Shown in pieces: positions 44,717 to 57,191 of a stretch of DNA of 64,000 bases. The stretch spans positions 6,634,001 to 6,698,000 of the forward strand of contig JBANDB010000001.1 of NCBI GenBank assembly GCA_037576215.1, in the 5' to 3' direction. The stretch's first letter is position 1, and every line of letters begins with the position of its first letter. This DNA is from Armillaria gallica. Lineage: Eukaryota; Basidiomycota; Agaricomycetes; Agaricales; Physalacriaceae. Under the pieces are notes generated by a model. The model saw only the letters and a program-made list of their open reading frames with translations, was not told the DNA's origin and ran no database searches. Position numbers and translations under genes: made by a program.

Positions 44717-46662
44717 GGTCAAATTATTACCATATATGCATGCCATCTCCTCCATTTCACCTCTCCTCCACATAGGTGCGTAGTTATAATTTCCCCTGGG
44801 CTGAGTGACTTACATGTGTTCAACTTCAGCTTCAGGTTGCTATGTCTGACGTGTTTTTGTTGGCCACACTCTTTTTTTTCGCATGTGGTACATTAAAGCT
44901 CTATCATATAGTATGGATATATGCTTAAAACCAGCCAGGTTTGTGGTTCAGTCTGCTGACAGCTGCATGCCCGTGTATGGACAGGAGATGGGAGTGTGAT
45001 AGGTTGTAGGCCTGTAGCTACCCGGTGTATCCAATTTGTAGAGCTATCAAGCAAATAAATGTGTGTCTTATTGATTACTATCAATGATACGCACCGAAAA
45101 TAGTCTGTGAGCATCAATGGGTATCCATAGGTAGCAATCGCAAAACTGTGTGATGCCCCATTCTTAGCGACCTACAGCCTTCCATTGATTTATTGACTGG
45201 TATCTCTCCAAACCCACCCAAGCCCACAGATGTTTAACTGGGCTTCATTGGTGATACAAAGTTATCTGCCAACTTTATTCATTACACTGCAGCCAGATGT
45301 CTCACAGAGATAGCCATCCATCACATGCCAATGAAATCTACCTGTTATGATCGATTATAACAATGCGCATCCACCGAAGCCTTGACATTGCTCAAAGACA
45401 TTCAGCCATCAAACTTTAAATGTGAACATTTGGAACTGCCATCCTCGATGGCCCAAATTAGTTAGACAGAGGCATCGGCCTCAATGCTCTGCTTAGTCAT
45501 CATAGTCTATTTTTAGTGCATCGGAGTGACAATTTGCATGCCTAGCAAGGATTGTATGGATATTGAAATGGGCAAGTATGCCCAATCCACTATTCAAACA
45601 TATTCACTCCACCAAACTGCACACAACCATGAAGGACTATGCACCCACCAGAGCTCAAGACAAGAAATTGAAACTCAGAAATGCCCCCACATATACCGAT
45701 ACCCTTACATACAGATCTGTTAAATTACTATTAGTGATACAAAAGCACAAGATGTACACTTAGCCCTATAGGGCCTTAGATTACTTTAAACATAGATGCC
45801 ATCATCGTTCTCATTGATTTTGATGTTCTAAAAGAGGAATTTGCTGACTAAGCTAAGTATCGAGTCCGATGCCTGTTTCCACATACTTTTGGCCATCGGG
45901 GATGACAGTCCCAAGGGGACACTACTGATGGCCCTCATTATGGTGCAATAGGGTCTTATCCAGTAAACCCTCATCATCCTTGCATCATTTACATTGTATT
46001 TTCTAGGTATCTTTATAAGAAACCAACCTTTGGTCATATTTCAACATTTTTTATTTTATTTATTTGACAAAAAACACATAAAAACTCCACATTTCAAACT
46101 GGCTATTAAGATGCCATGGCGGTTCCTTACCTCTTGTTCCCTTCTCTCTTGCATCTGGTTTCATCATCTGCTATATTGTACCCACAATACTAAACAATGA
46201 TTCCATGCAAACTCCTGTAGTTACCATGTCATCAACAGTCTACATTGCCTCACAATACTCAGTTTCCTGAAACCTTTTACATATCTTTCCAAGTTTTTAT
46301 CTGCAATATGATCCTGTGCTCCTGGATGGACTCTACCCTCGCATCCTATTTCTGGCAGGAGGCTATTGCGTTGATTGGCTACCATCCAAGATTTGAGTGT
46401 TCATTATCTGTGTTGCTCCTTTGTATTTTGTTAGAATAAGTCATCCTGGTTGGATTCAAATTTTATGAACCCCAGTACATTTCCTTTTGTGATTATACAA
46501 GTTTGAACTTGCCCACAACATCAAGATCGGCTGGACAGAATTATAGACATGACAAATATGCCAGATAACCTTAAATTTTGGGTCGAGCGTTTTTAAAAGA
46601 GATCAACTATATCATTCGAACAGTTCATAATTCTGGTAGTTCAAACCACTTGCACCAAGCAT
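44717..46662 (-). repeat. 1.95-kb repeat, reverse arm of the inverted pair, empty LTR site
   Basis: Reverse complement of 12089-14493 without the solo LTR. The junction reads (reverse strand) GGAGATGGCATGCATATATG, the uninterrupted target, with CATGC for the CGTGC duplication. The outer end (46662) lies inside the last exon of the alpha-kinase gene, and 46625-46662 is coding. Internal modules are at 45432-45508 and 45840-45918. Confidence 0.92.
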
Positions 46663-49600
46663 TGCAAAGGTGCTGTTCCCCGAAGCATTCTATGGATCCT
46701 TCAATGTTTCCATCCACAAAAAGCTGATGTCTCACAACTCTGAAAAAGAATTAGAGCTGTTCTGTTACTGAAAGATGTCTGACATACTCAGATTTTGCCA
46801 TGACCTGTGGATCTGTCAACCAACAACCTGTGCCTGACATAACTTAGTCCCTGGCAATGTGAGTCAGGAGAGTCAAAAGTACCTTGGTAATCCGAAACAA
46901 AAGCCTTCGCTTTTGTAAAGTGATATTGAACATGTTGCAAAAAGCATAGAAATACCACGTTATGATGTTTCTCGTCAGAGGCTAAGTCGATAGGCTGGGG
47001 TGTGCCATTGCATACATATTTGACAAAGTCATCTGTCGATAAAAGCCTTTCCACCAGCGCACAAAATCTAAGCCAATCCTTCGGTCTGACTGAATCAGGT
47101 CTGGACTTCATCACCACTGCGGCCTTGACAAAATGAAGATCTGGGATTGGGCCGGAAGCTGTGCCGAGCGAGGTGGCTTTGCTCAGGACCATATCGAGGC
47201 TCATGTCATGTAGAGCATTTGCCCACAACATGGTGTTTGCCTCTCAAAGAACACAGGTCCTTTCATAACCTTCGGGGAACCTCCTGGGATCTCTGCTCCT
47301 GGTAACTCCTTGGTATGGATGCTTGATACAAATGTTACCTTGGAGTGCAGGTGGAAGTGGAATTCCCTGCAACATGATGCTGACTTGCAGGACACCAAGA
47401 TGCACAGTCTTAAAGGAGCCTGAACCAAGGTGTTTCTCAGGGCTTTCAGCCCAGTCGATGTAGATATGTCCCCTAGCTTGTGAATCAAAAGCAAAATTTG
47501 GTCTTGTGAGAATCTCAGATCGCAAGCGAGGGATATTGCAGATTTCAACCCAATGTTCCAGCTTACCTGAATGTATATAAGTATTGGCAGGATTTCAAAT
47601 CAATGGACTTACCTGGTTGAGGTTGACCTTCTATGTATGTGCCTCCCTTCTCAATTAGATCTGGAATGGCATCAAACCATCTTTCACATACGCTTGGCGT
47701 AATATCAGGACGGATCCGCTTTTGTCTTTCCTTGACATTTGGTGGGGACAGCTTCTTGGACTTAGAGAAGTGTAAAGCATAATCATGACAGGCTCACTGA
47801 TCATTTTGATGACGATTTTGACTTGGAAAATGACTGGCTGTATCCCTGATGAAACTGGTGAGCATGGGGGAAGATCTAGACACTTTGAGTCATACTGAAG
47901 ATATTGAAGAGGGCGGTCCTGACACCATAGATACATTGGAGTCGAAAAATAGAGAGTTGTCTCCAAGTATAGTATCACTGTTATAACAGACATCTTGCTC
48001 ACTGACTTCTGAGGTGCCCTATATGTGCATATGTTAAACGTTCACAACAATGCAAAGGAAACGTCATGTACAATGGATTGCATAGGGATGGGATGTCCCT
48101 TCTTCTTCCTTATGGCTCTCTTCACAGGCGTAGGCTGTATATCTATCAGTCAACACCGTTCTCAGGATTGAGACACTGACCATCAGGGTAATTTCACCTC
48201 CAGCTGCCCAAATGTTATATTTGTCGGCAATGGTGGGTTTGATCACCATGAACCAGTTTTCTTGAGCGGGTTGAATGAATTTGATGCCAGCTATTCCCTT
48301 CTTTTTACTGCTGGTTGCTAGTCCTTTGTAAAACAGTTTGGTCGGTTCATCAGGATCCCCATCAAGAATTGGGCTCCACCCTGAATCCACAAGAAAGAAA
48401 TCTCCAGCAGCAAAAGAAAATCCTTGGACATCTGGATGATCATGGATGACAACCAGCAAGCTTTCAATGATGAGATTTGCGACATTGCTTTGAGAAGTGG
48501 CAGCTAGAAACTTCACGCCCCGTTGTATGTTCTACAACAATCAGGACTTCAAAAACAAAGATCATAAGAAGGGACCCATACCCAGAAAGAAAGTCCCTTT
48601 TTAGTGCCATTTTCCCTCTTAACCTGAATGAAGACCCTAGTGGATTCACCAGATTGGCCTTCCAAGGTGAGTCATTGATATTTTTGTGTCTCACTTACAT
48701 GTCGAATGTGAGCCATTGAATAACCAGTATTTAACGAATCTTTCTTTAATCTGGATGATATTGTGACTGGCAACCTGGCCTCTGGGCAAGCCCCTAAAAG
48801 CAGTATGCAATCAAGAAAGAAACGTAGTGTTGAGTTGAGATGACATACCTTTCACTTTGGCATTCTTTATGCTGTGGTCAATGGTGGCGACGTCAGGGAC
48901 AGTGAAGACATTTCCAGAAGAAGCAAGATTTTGCTGAAAAAGCTTTAATAAAATGTCTGCTGCGGCTTCCGCTTTGCTTTTATCCTCAAGCACTTTCTGT
49001 AGCTCTGCTCGCAATATGGATGCAACAGTCTGTAATGGATTTGCTGTTGCTAAGACAATTCTAAGTATCAACTGCCAAAGACAAAAGAAGTTTCTCACAT
49101 GACAAAGCCCGTTGGTCAACGCTCTTTGACAATTCTCTACATTGGGAAGTAGCATCTTAGATATACCCAAAGAAGCGTCATGCAAACAGCATTCATTAAG
49201 TGAAAATGAAGACACACTTTTCTGAGCAGTGAGAGCCGCACAAGCGCCACAGGTGGTCAACGTTAGTGTCTGCGTCTGAAGTCTGCGTAAAGTAGTGGGA
49301 CCAGCCACAGCAAGACAGGCTTGAACGTGAAACTTTTCTTCATTGGGCTTGAATTTGTAAGGTTCTCCTGTGGCTGAATGGTTTGTACAATGTATATATT
49401 GACAATGATCCAGACTAAGGTCAGGTGACAAGGTCACGTCAAAAGCATCTGTGCCTGCTTCCAGAATTCGACTTTGCCCGATATTAGAATAGAGCGTACC
49501 TGTGCCTCCTGGAAGAATGTATCGAATATAGAAGTGTGAAAGGTCCCAAACATTTAATGAATCCAATGTCTCTTCAGCCAGCAGAGGTCTCCATCTTCCC

Positions 49601-49860
49601 ACAAGATAGCAGTTAAATGGAGCTGCTAATGTGCACCCGGCCTGTGCAACATGTTTTTCGACGATGTTCAGGACATCATGTACGGTAAGACTACTGTCTA
49701 CCCCTGAACGAATGTTACATCAAATCAAAAACATGCATTTTTGTGTAACTTACTAAGGGGCAGAGTACGAGGAGCAACCCCTTGGATAAAGATCGTAAAA
49801 CTAGCGTGTATTTTCTGAGGTGCACCAGAAAGTTTTCCATCCAACACAGGGCCTACAAAG
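46625..49860 (-). CDS. alpha-type protein kinase (atypical, eEF2K/MHCK fold)
   Basis: Catalytic region: LGSGSFKTVHLGVLQV (Gly-rich loop, ~47.4 kb), GNICIKHPY (lysine strand), DDFVKYVCNG, FLQHVQYHFTKAKAFVSDYQ (catalytic Asp, ~46.9 kb). After short introns come WLTDPQVMAKSE and FGEQHLCNAWCKWFELPEL-stop. The LTDPQ motif and the HxCNxxC zinc ligands are the hallmark of the alpha-kinase C-terminus, so the domain looks complete. Upstream exons (48.8-49.7 kb) form a long Cys-containing N-terminal region (HVAQAGCTLAAPFNCYLVGR), with another exon (GPVLDGKLSGAPQKIHASFT) ending near 49860; the true start may be further upstream. Its last 12 codons lie inside the 1.95-kb repeat. Confidence 0.75.
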
Positions 49861-50585
49861 AGGAAGCATTAGTACTCTTTACAAAATCACAGTGTGTGTG
49901 TTAGGTACTGAAGCAAAACCATCGCAAAGTGAACATAACAGCACGTCCTGCTGAATTTGTGAACCTCCACATCCATTTCAGACTCGGCGAACCTTACCAA
50001 CATGAAACAGAATTCCAATAACGATGGAGGGTGGAAAAGTTGGTCTCAACTTCGTTCAGGGTTTGAATAATGTCAAGATTGAGGAAATGGTAGAGAGATA
50101 TAATCCCGTTCTCTCTTTCTTATAACAACTACTGTGGGAATGTCATCATCATTTCCCTTTCTATTTTTAAGAATTTGGAAAATTCCATTGCAAAAGGTGT
50201 TCATTGTTATTGCTTTTTTGGATGGTTCATTCTGTCACCGATCATAAAAGCAATGACACACTGTCGACATCTTCACACCGATTCTATGTTTATTTTGAAA
50301 AGCAGGAGAAATCTGATTCGTATCTTGGTTTTCATCAGAAAACTTGTCAATCACTACATGGCGGTGACATCTTTTCTCTGATTTTTTTTGTTTCAAAACC
50401 AGCTGTCAAAGCCAAAAAATGTGCATCAAATTTTAGGAGAGACTGCTTCCATTCTATGTATCACATGTAGCAGTCGGGTTTCCAATAGTCCTGAGTTCCA
50501 CAATGTTCCATTGAATTCAAAGGTCCGATCTCCCGGAGTGCTTCAATAGTTTGGGTTGCTCAGACTTTCTTTGACTACATTAAAC

Positions 50586-52426
50586 ATGCCTAATCAGCAT
50601 CTGCCACTGGGTAAGTTCCAACTTTCCTGATTTTTGTGTAGATTGAACAAAAGGTAGTCCCAGAGGAACTTATTAGGCCTAGATTGGAGGAGCTGTGGAA
50701 GATGGAAGGGGGTATAACCGATATCGTTTTATGCGATGAATTACAAAAGGTTTTCAACACATCAAAGTACACCTTAGGGTAAGTTCAACTTTCCAAGGAC
50801 TTCATATTATTTACGTTTCTTCCCCAGTTTATCCAGTTTCAAAAGGATGAGGAAATGCATGGGGTTTTTGAGTACAAGGCAGCAAGACCACATGGTGGAA
50901 ACCATTACAGAACCTATCAAGGAGTTGAGGGAGCGTTTCCCAAAGGCAGGATACTTTGAATTGAAAAAACATTTACGAATCGACCACAAGCTACATGTCT
51001 CTAGGTTCGTCTTCTAGTTGTAGCCAGCCACTGAGATGCCTTCCTTACATCCCGGCAGAGACACAATCAAGGAGTGGAGTTATGCTAATGAGCCTAAATC
51101 TGTCGCAAGATGACTCAGAAAGGACATGGTCCGGAAAGTGTTCTATTGTGCTGGTGTTAATGACTTGTGGTGTATAGACCAACACGACAAGTGGACATAC
51201 CGATTTGGTCTCTGTCTTCACGCTTGTGTCGACCCATTCAGTGGTGTCCTAAAATGAATGAAGATATGATGGAATAATTCGAACCCAGTTTTGATTTGCA
51301 GATATTATTTAGACGTGATAGAAGCAAATGGATGTAAGTATAAAACGATTCCTTCATGTCTTCAAACTCAGGAACTTTTTAGACGGCCCGCTTATAACCC
51401 AAAGCGATGTCGGGAATGAAAATGGAAATGTAGCTCGGGCTCAGACTTTCCTGAGACAATGGGCTGACCCAGAGTTATGCAATACTGTACAACATCGTTG
51501 GATGGTGGAGAAGATGAATATTCCCTCCGAGATAGTTTGGAGTGTACTCTGTGTGACATTTAGCTTCGGCTATGAGGGCCTGCTGCAACATGGTGTGGAC
51601 CAAGGATGGTATGATCCTAAGGTACCTTTGGAAGCATAAGTATCTATTTTCAGGTGGATATCAGCTAACAGTTAAGGCAGTTTGGTCTTTCGTTACATTT
51701 TTATTCTGTGGCTTCAACATGAACTCAACGAGTATGTCATAAAAAATAACACAACCAAGAAGAGACACAATCGAAAGATAGCCTGCCCAAATGGCGTCCT
51801 GCTGCTCATCGAGCAGGCTCCAGAGCGATTCGACGCTCAAGATTACAAGGTAAATCTTGAGGTGATCTTTTTCAACGACATTGTGAAAGTCCATTCTTAG
51901 GTTACTTTCAGTCCTGAATCTATTCAGACTGCCAGGCAACTTTACGCACCAATTGATCATCCCATGCTGGAACTCGTACCTGAATCTTTTCGACAATGCA
52001 CCGAGCAGTTTATGAACAAGCTAGGGAATCCTGAAATAAAGCAAGACTGCGTCTGGAATATCTATCTTGCACTTCTGGGAAAGTTCCATGCTCATAGAAT
52101 CATCGCAGTAGATGAATGGGATATATTCTTCAATGATGATTGTTATGAAAAAACACAGTCCGACCCAAACCAGAGACAAAGCACCATACATATCAATGGT
52201 CTCAATCCTCTGGTTATCACAGGTAAGTCGACTCACATGTTGATACTCCTTTCATAGCCCTAATAAATGGCACTCAGACCTTCAGGACAAGGAAGTTGAA
52301 GGGAATGGAAGCACATTGTCACACAAAGAGAGCGATGACTCAGGTGAGGAGGAGTTTGAAATATCAGGAGAGGCGCCTAATTTAAAGATGTCCCTCACAA
52401 ACTTTATGCAACACATGGGAGTGTAG
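50586..52426 (+). pseudogene. integrase-core (DDE) protein, one in-frame TGA
   Basis: Multi-exon gene of the basidiomycete 'integrase core domain' type. Exons by eye: IEQKVVPEELIRPRLEELWK (50.68 kb), STRQQDHMVETITEPIKELR (50.87 kb), FYCAGVNDLWCIDQHDKW (51.15 kb), YYLDVIEANG, GPLITQSDVGNENGN, QHRWMVEKMNIPSEIVWS, WLQHELNEYV...KKRHNRK, HPMLELVPESF, ending MSLTNFMQHMGV-stop at 52424-52426. Introns start GTAAGT, GTACCT or GTAAAT and end AG. Candidate catalytic residues: Asp 51177-51179, Asp 51406-51408, Glu 51529-51531. TGA 51111-51113 falls in an Arg/Lys-rich stretch (KSVAR-stop-LRKDM) and is not removed by any plausible intron, so the copy may be dead. The start is uncertain because exon 1 does not join in phase. 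Confidence 0.65.
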
Positions 52427-52631
52427 AGTTGCAGACACATTGTAACACAGATTCAGACTTACAGACATGGAAGAATGAAAACATCCCTACATGATACAAT
52501 AGTGCATTTTGGCCATGCTCAAGTTAACTTAAGATTGGAACTGAGTGATCTGAAAGATATAATGCAACGTCATTCTGGTATACATAAAAAAGATTTTAAG
52601 CAACAATGAGCATGTCTAGGAGTATACAAAT

Positions 52632-54250
52632 TTAGGTGTCTTGAACGATTTTGATAGGACTGTCCCCTGAAGCAACATCTCGGGGGTGTGTTGCCATATA
52701 AGCTGACCATCCTTTTGAAAGTTCCAAGATCTGACAGGTTAAACGTTCCCTCAGGGTGTTAACTTTGTCGACTTGCCAGACCAGGTTTCTACTGGTTGTA
52801 AGGTGTGAAGATGATTTCGACTGGAGGGTATACACAACGTCATCAATACATAGTGGTCAACAAGAAAGAACTTACCATGAGTTTATGGTACCTTGATGGC
52901 TCCGACATGAATGTTTCCACAAAGTGTAATAAAAATATACCGCAGTCATAAGAATTCATCTGCTGTGGCACCTGTACAATGGTAAGCTTCCTGTGTGTGT
53001 CCATTATGATGCTTATGGAGGCAGATTGTGTGATAGGCTGCGTCTTTGTCTGCACTCCTTTCTTGTCAGATGCCTCGAGTACTAGGAAGTTGCTCAATGC
53101 CATCAAGGTATCCTGATGTTCTGAGCCCAGCGAATCAAGTGTAAAAATCTGGGTACTGAAATATCACCGTCAACAAAGTGCATCAAATGTCACATGTAAA
53201 TACTCTTACACTTCCCCTGTGGCAGATCCTTTTCCAGTGTCACTCCTTTCTTCAGCTTCAACCGGAGTCTCCTTCTCGGGTTCACCTGGCAGAATCATAC
53301 AGCCAGGATTGCAAATGATAGCGAGATACCAATGGATGCTAGGAAAGATCATGTTGATTATTCTCTGAAATACACGATAATGATGTACCCTTTGTGTATC
53401 AGTATGATCAAGTATGTCTTCGCAAAGATATCAATCTTGGATGTCCAACACTGCATGTCATCATATTTTCTAACATGTGTTTGAATACATCCGTGGTGAC
53501 ATGAAAGACAAAAGCTATCACCTTTTGAATTTAGGAAACCAAAACGGACTGAAGATATAAATGTCTTTGTTAATTGCAAATTTATCTTGTCCCAATTGCT
53601 CTTGGAAAAGCCTACAGAAAGTTGTGAACAGGGAGTAAAAGACCTTGAGAAATATGTACTGTAATCCAAACTCTGAGGTTATCATTGAGGTAGACACCCG
53701 GTTTCAAGTGATCGAAGTCTTCTCATTTGATGCTCACCCCACCAGTGATGCCCCAGGGATATTCCAGCATCCTAGAGGAATTGTTAACAGAGTTCCACAG
53801 AAAATAAATGTTACAAACAACTCTTCAGGATCAATTGTTCCTCCCTCCCCAACATGTTCTTGTGAACTGTCAGGTACAGCAGCGTTGCTAAGAAAAGCTT
53901 GGAAAATATGCTTCATTATTGACAAGAGATGCTTACTGGCTACAAGGCTTCTTACTTTGATGGACCTTGGAAATGGCTAAATCCTGTGTTTGTCAATTCA
54001 ATCAAAGTGGTATTGCTTGATAGATATGCGGACCGACCTTAGCCTTTCACTTCAACGATCTGATCAGGCCAGTGTGAAAATTTGCAAGGGTAAATGGCTG
54101 AGAGTTCAATGTCAAATGGGAATGGCAAAAGTCTCCTTCATCATCCGATGACAAATCAGATGACTCCATTGAGTCTTCTTCATTGATCTCCAGAAACAGG
54201 GAACGGGGAGTGGGGTTTGATGGCTCTGGTAGTGGTCAGTCAGCGATTAC
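52632..54250 (-). CDS. Ulp1/SENP-type SUMO protease (peptidase C48)
   Basis: Minus-strand, multi-exon. N-terminal part is acidic (SMESSDLSSDDE). Then LLTIPLGCWNIPGAS, DFDHLKPGVYLNDNLRVW (the LND motif of C48), CWTSKIDIFAKTYLIIL, IHWYLAIICNPG (catalytic His 53332-53334), FTLDSLGSEHQDT (Asp 53134-53136) and VPQQMNSYDCGIFLLHFVE (Cys 52942-52944, with the Gln oxyanion residue). All four catalytic positions are present. The C-terminal exon ends SPIKIVQDT-stop at 52632. It removes SUMO or a related modifier from proteins in other members of the family. It converges on the integrase-core gene, with their stops 206 bp apart. Exon borders and start are approximate. Confidence 0.7.
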
Positions 54251-55579
54251 ACCATTGCACCTGTGAATGTACTCCATATCTTGAAGGATATTCCTCCATC
54301 GTATACGTATGGGAATTGATAAACAATGTGTCAGAAACAATGGTGGGAATTAAGAGACAAAAAAATGATGCGATTCCAATGGTAACGGCATGTGCTGATC
54401 ACCGAATAACGTGATATACATAATACCCCTTGATGGAGCTTAAAACCAAATTCCAACTTCAGATACTTAAAGAAGTTTATCTAGGACCATCTCTTCAGCA
54501 CCAGTGAGGAAAAATTGTAACGGCTGAAATTGGGATGCTATTATACAAATATGTCCACTTCCAGAAAGATCTAGACTATCCTGCAGACTGATTCGGGTTT
54601 TATAATATGTAAACTGCTGCTAACGATGTACTAACAATTCTTTCAAAGTTAGGCCACATGAAAACCCCAACAGGCATCAATCCCCGGACTACACTGATGA
54701 ACAATGATCTTTAAGGAAACACTTAAATCACTGAAAATAATGGGCTCACAGATAATGATTTCTGACCTTGAAAATGTCCAATGTGTGCACTTCGAAGTAT
54801 GTCTTTGGAAGAACATAAAACGCAGGATGTGATATACTGAGCAAGATACATTGTGGTGTTGTTTCAAGTCTCGACTTCATTTCTTCCACAATTTTCCAGT
54901 GTTTATAATAGCACCAAACAGTTGCCATACAGCAACACTGCTGGCTGTGGTCAGGAATAAGAATTGTAAATAATGAAGTCGACCTTAGCTGCTGCAGAAC
55001 CACTGAAGAGGCGGTGAGGGGTGAGAGTTAGATAAATCAGTGGATTGTACAATTTAGGTAGTTATACTCACTGAGTAACCCTTAAGCTTAGCCCCAAAGT
55101 GAAGAAGGTGATTCAAGGTGGCTGTGCTCCTCGATGTGTTTGGAATTAGAAATAATGTCATCCATCTTGATGCTTTGATGACTTAATCCATCAACATCTA
55201 GAGCTATATTTGGCAACCGGGTGACTTTTAATATGCATAGGAACATAGAACAGGAAGAAAGGACAAGATATGGACAAGTAGCAATATCCCACCATATGCT
55301 GGCATGTAGGATTAGGTACAACACATACCAACAGGATTCAAAAAAAAAAGTGGGTAACTGGAAGCTAGTAGTACAGATGCACGAACGCCTGAAAGGAAAG
55401 TAGAAGGCAAGTAATTAAGCTTGGTCAATATTGGTCATTGGGCTCAAGTGCAGTTGGTATTCCATGCCTAGCCCAGAGATATATGTTGTTCCTCCAATCT
55501 GCAGTCATCTTGCGAATCATGTGCTACATCAGCTTGAGGTCCAGTACCAAAAGAACAGGAACAAAAGTCCCAGTATCCC
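54251..55579. other. region between the Ulp1 and membrane-protein genes
   Basis: Minus-strand frames at 54746-55003 and 55088-55324 have no recognised motif; they may be 3' exons or untranslated sequence of the membrane-protein gene. Confidence 0.3.
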
Positions 55580-57191
55580 CTAACTGATACTGAACAGTAT
55601 CCTATTCACCTGTGGACCAGTGTACAGTCCAAAGATAAGGAAGGCACCAACGAAGAACACTGTCCTGTTCATTGGGAAATTTGAATGAATCCAACTTCGA
55701 ATACATATGACATACCCCCAGTATAGTAAGCCAAATGGTAGACCTTGAACAACAGCAATGTTCTCCAAAGTATCGCAGTTGTCACAGAATCCATGGTTTA
55801 TTTGGCACTACGCACATGTATGTCAGTTGGCAGGGAATAAAGAGTCATTGGATGAACAGAATCCAAAAATGACACCTGCAGGATGTCCTAATACTTGCAT
55901 TGTAGCAGGAAAGCAAAGGTAATGCTTCCAAGGCAAGCAGCCACGGAGATATACAACATTATTTTTATCCCTGATGTATTCAGGCCAGCATCCACAGACT
56001 GGATCACAAGGATACCAACATCAATGGCAATAAGGACCATACACTTCGATAGATGTCAAACCGAAGTCTGCACAGAGTCACTTTCAGACTTACATATACG
56101 GTCAAGTCTGAACATGTCTTTTGAACTGCAGAGGAAAATTGATTCCATGCCTGGTGAGAGACAATGTCATTGATTGACATTGTTTCAATTGCCAATAGGT
56201 GCCTTCATGGGGCACTGAAAAGCATCAAACTAATAAGGGAGAATCTTCTAGATACCTTCCACGGTGCGCTATCGAAGATTGAAACTCCACTGTTCAGTTG
56301 AACGGCTTGTTCCCCGTGAAGATTAGCATACTTCTCCTCCACTGGGATATGCATATTAGTGGTTACATCTTCATAAATTTGTATAATATTCACCAAAATG
56401 CTTCATGAGAATGAATATAATCCTGCAAACTCCTGGCACGTTTTGAAGGTCCGGTATTCTGGAATTGATTATGTCCAACATCATCTTTAATTCATCCGGC
56501 CCATATGATGCAGTAGATGAGGCAGATATCAGGTGATCTGGGCTTAGGATGTCAATTCTGTCAGCTATTGACACAGGACTTACTCACTGCCTATGGCATG
56601 AAGAATCATGTCCTTCAATTCATGCAATACAGCTTGTCCTGGACATGACAGAGAGGGATATAATCCACGGTGGTGCCTGGAACACAAATGAGCTAGGAAA
56701 AGATCGAAGTATTGAAGTATTGAAATACCAGTATTGAGCATTTATTGCATATCCTTGGATGACGTTTAGAACATGAATCATAAAAGGTTAAAGCCAATAC
56801 CAATATGCACCTCCGACTGAATGCCCTTCATATTATAGAACAGACTCTGCGATGGGTTCATTTGTTCTGGCCAGAAGATGACCTGTGTCGGATGATACAC
56901 AAGATAGTACTCGCAAACGTGGTTGCCTGCACCATCCAGGACGATGTCGAGGACGAGGTCGATGTTTGCAGAAGAAAAGAGTGGTTCAGCATGTCGGATA
57001 GATTCCCAGGAGGTACATATATGTCTTAAGGCTTTATTGACTATTGTTAGGGTTTGATCTTGTGTGATATCAGTGTCTGTGACTACCGTGCAGTACTTGT
57101 GCCACAACTCAGTTTCTCCGGAAGTGAAAGATGAGCAAAGCACATACCAGTTCCCTCCGACTATGATATTTGGTCCCTTCAGGATGAACAT
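55580..57191 (-). CDS. predicted multi-pass membrane protein (agaricomycete-type)
   Basis: Minus-strand pieces in consistent order: HVCEYYLVYHPTQVIFWPEQ (56.9 kb), DELKMMLDIINSRIP (56.5 kb), EEKYANLHGEQAVQLNSG (56.3 kb), SLISLMLFSAP, then hydrophobic stretches LIAIDVGILVIQSVDAG and IMLYISVAACLGSITFAFLL (55.9-56.0 kb) and VQGLPFGLLYWGYVICI with FFVGAFLIFGLY (55.6-55.75 kb). The order (a YYLVDH-like segment, a FHG-like segment, C-terminal helices) fits an uncharacterised basidiomycete membrane family that I know only as hypothetical proteins, sometimes annotated with a WW domain. Introns are not placed. Confidence 0.45.

Noticed and set aside
12089..46662. The whole 12-46 kb interval as one large inverted duplication
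   Set aside because: Only the outer 1.95 kb are inverted copies; the two JmjC genes are on the same strand and much more diverged.
46788..46880. Alpha-kinase truncated after the catalytic DYQ motif
   Set aside because: Two short introns restore LTDPQVM and the C-terminal zinc-binding CNAWC segment, so the gene looks complete at its 3' end.
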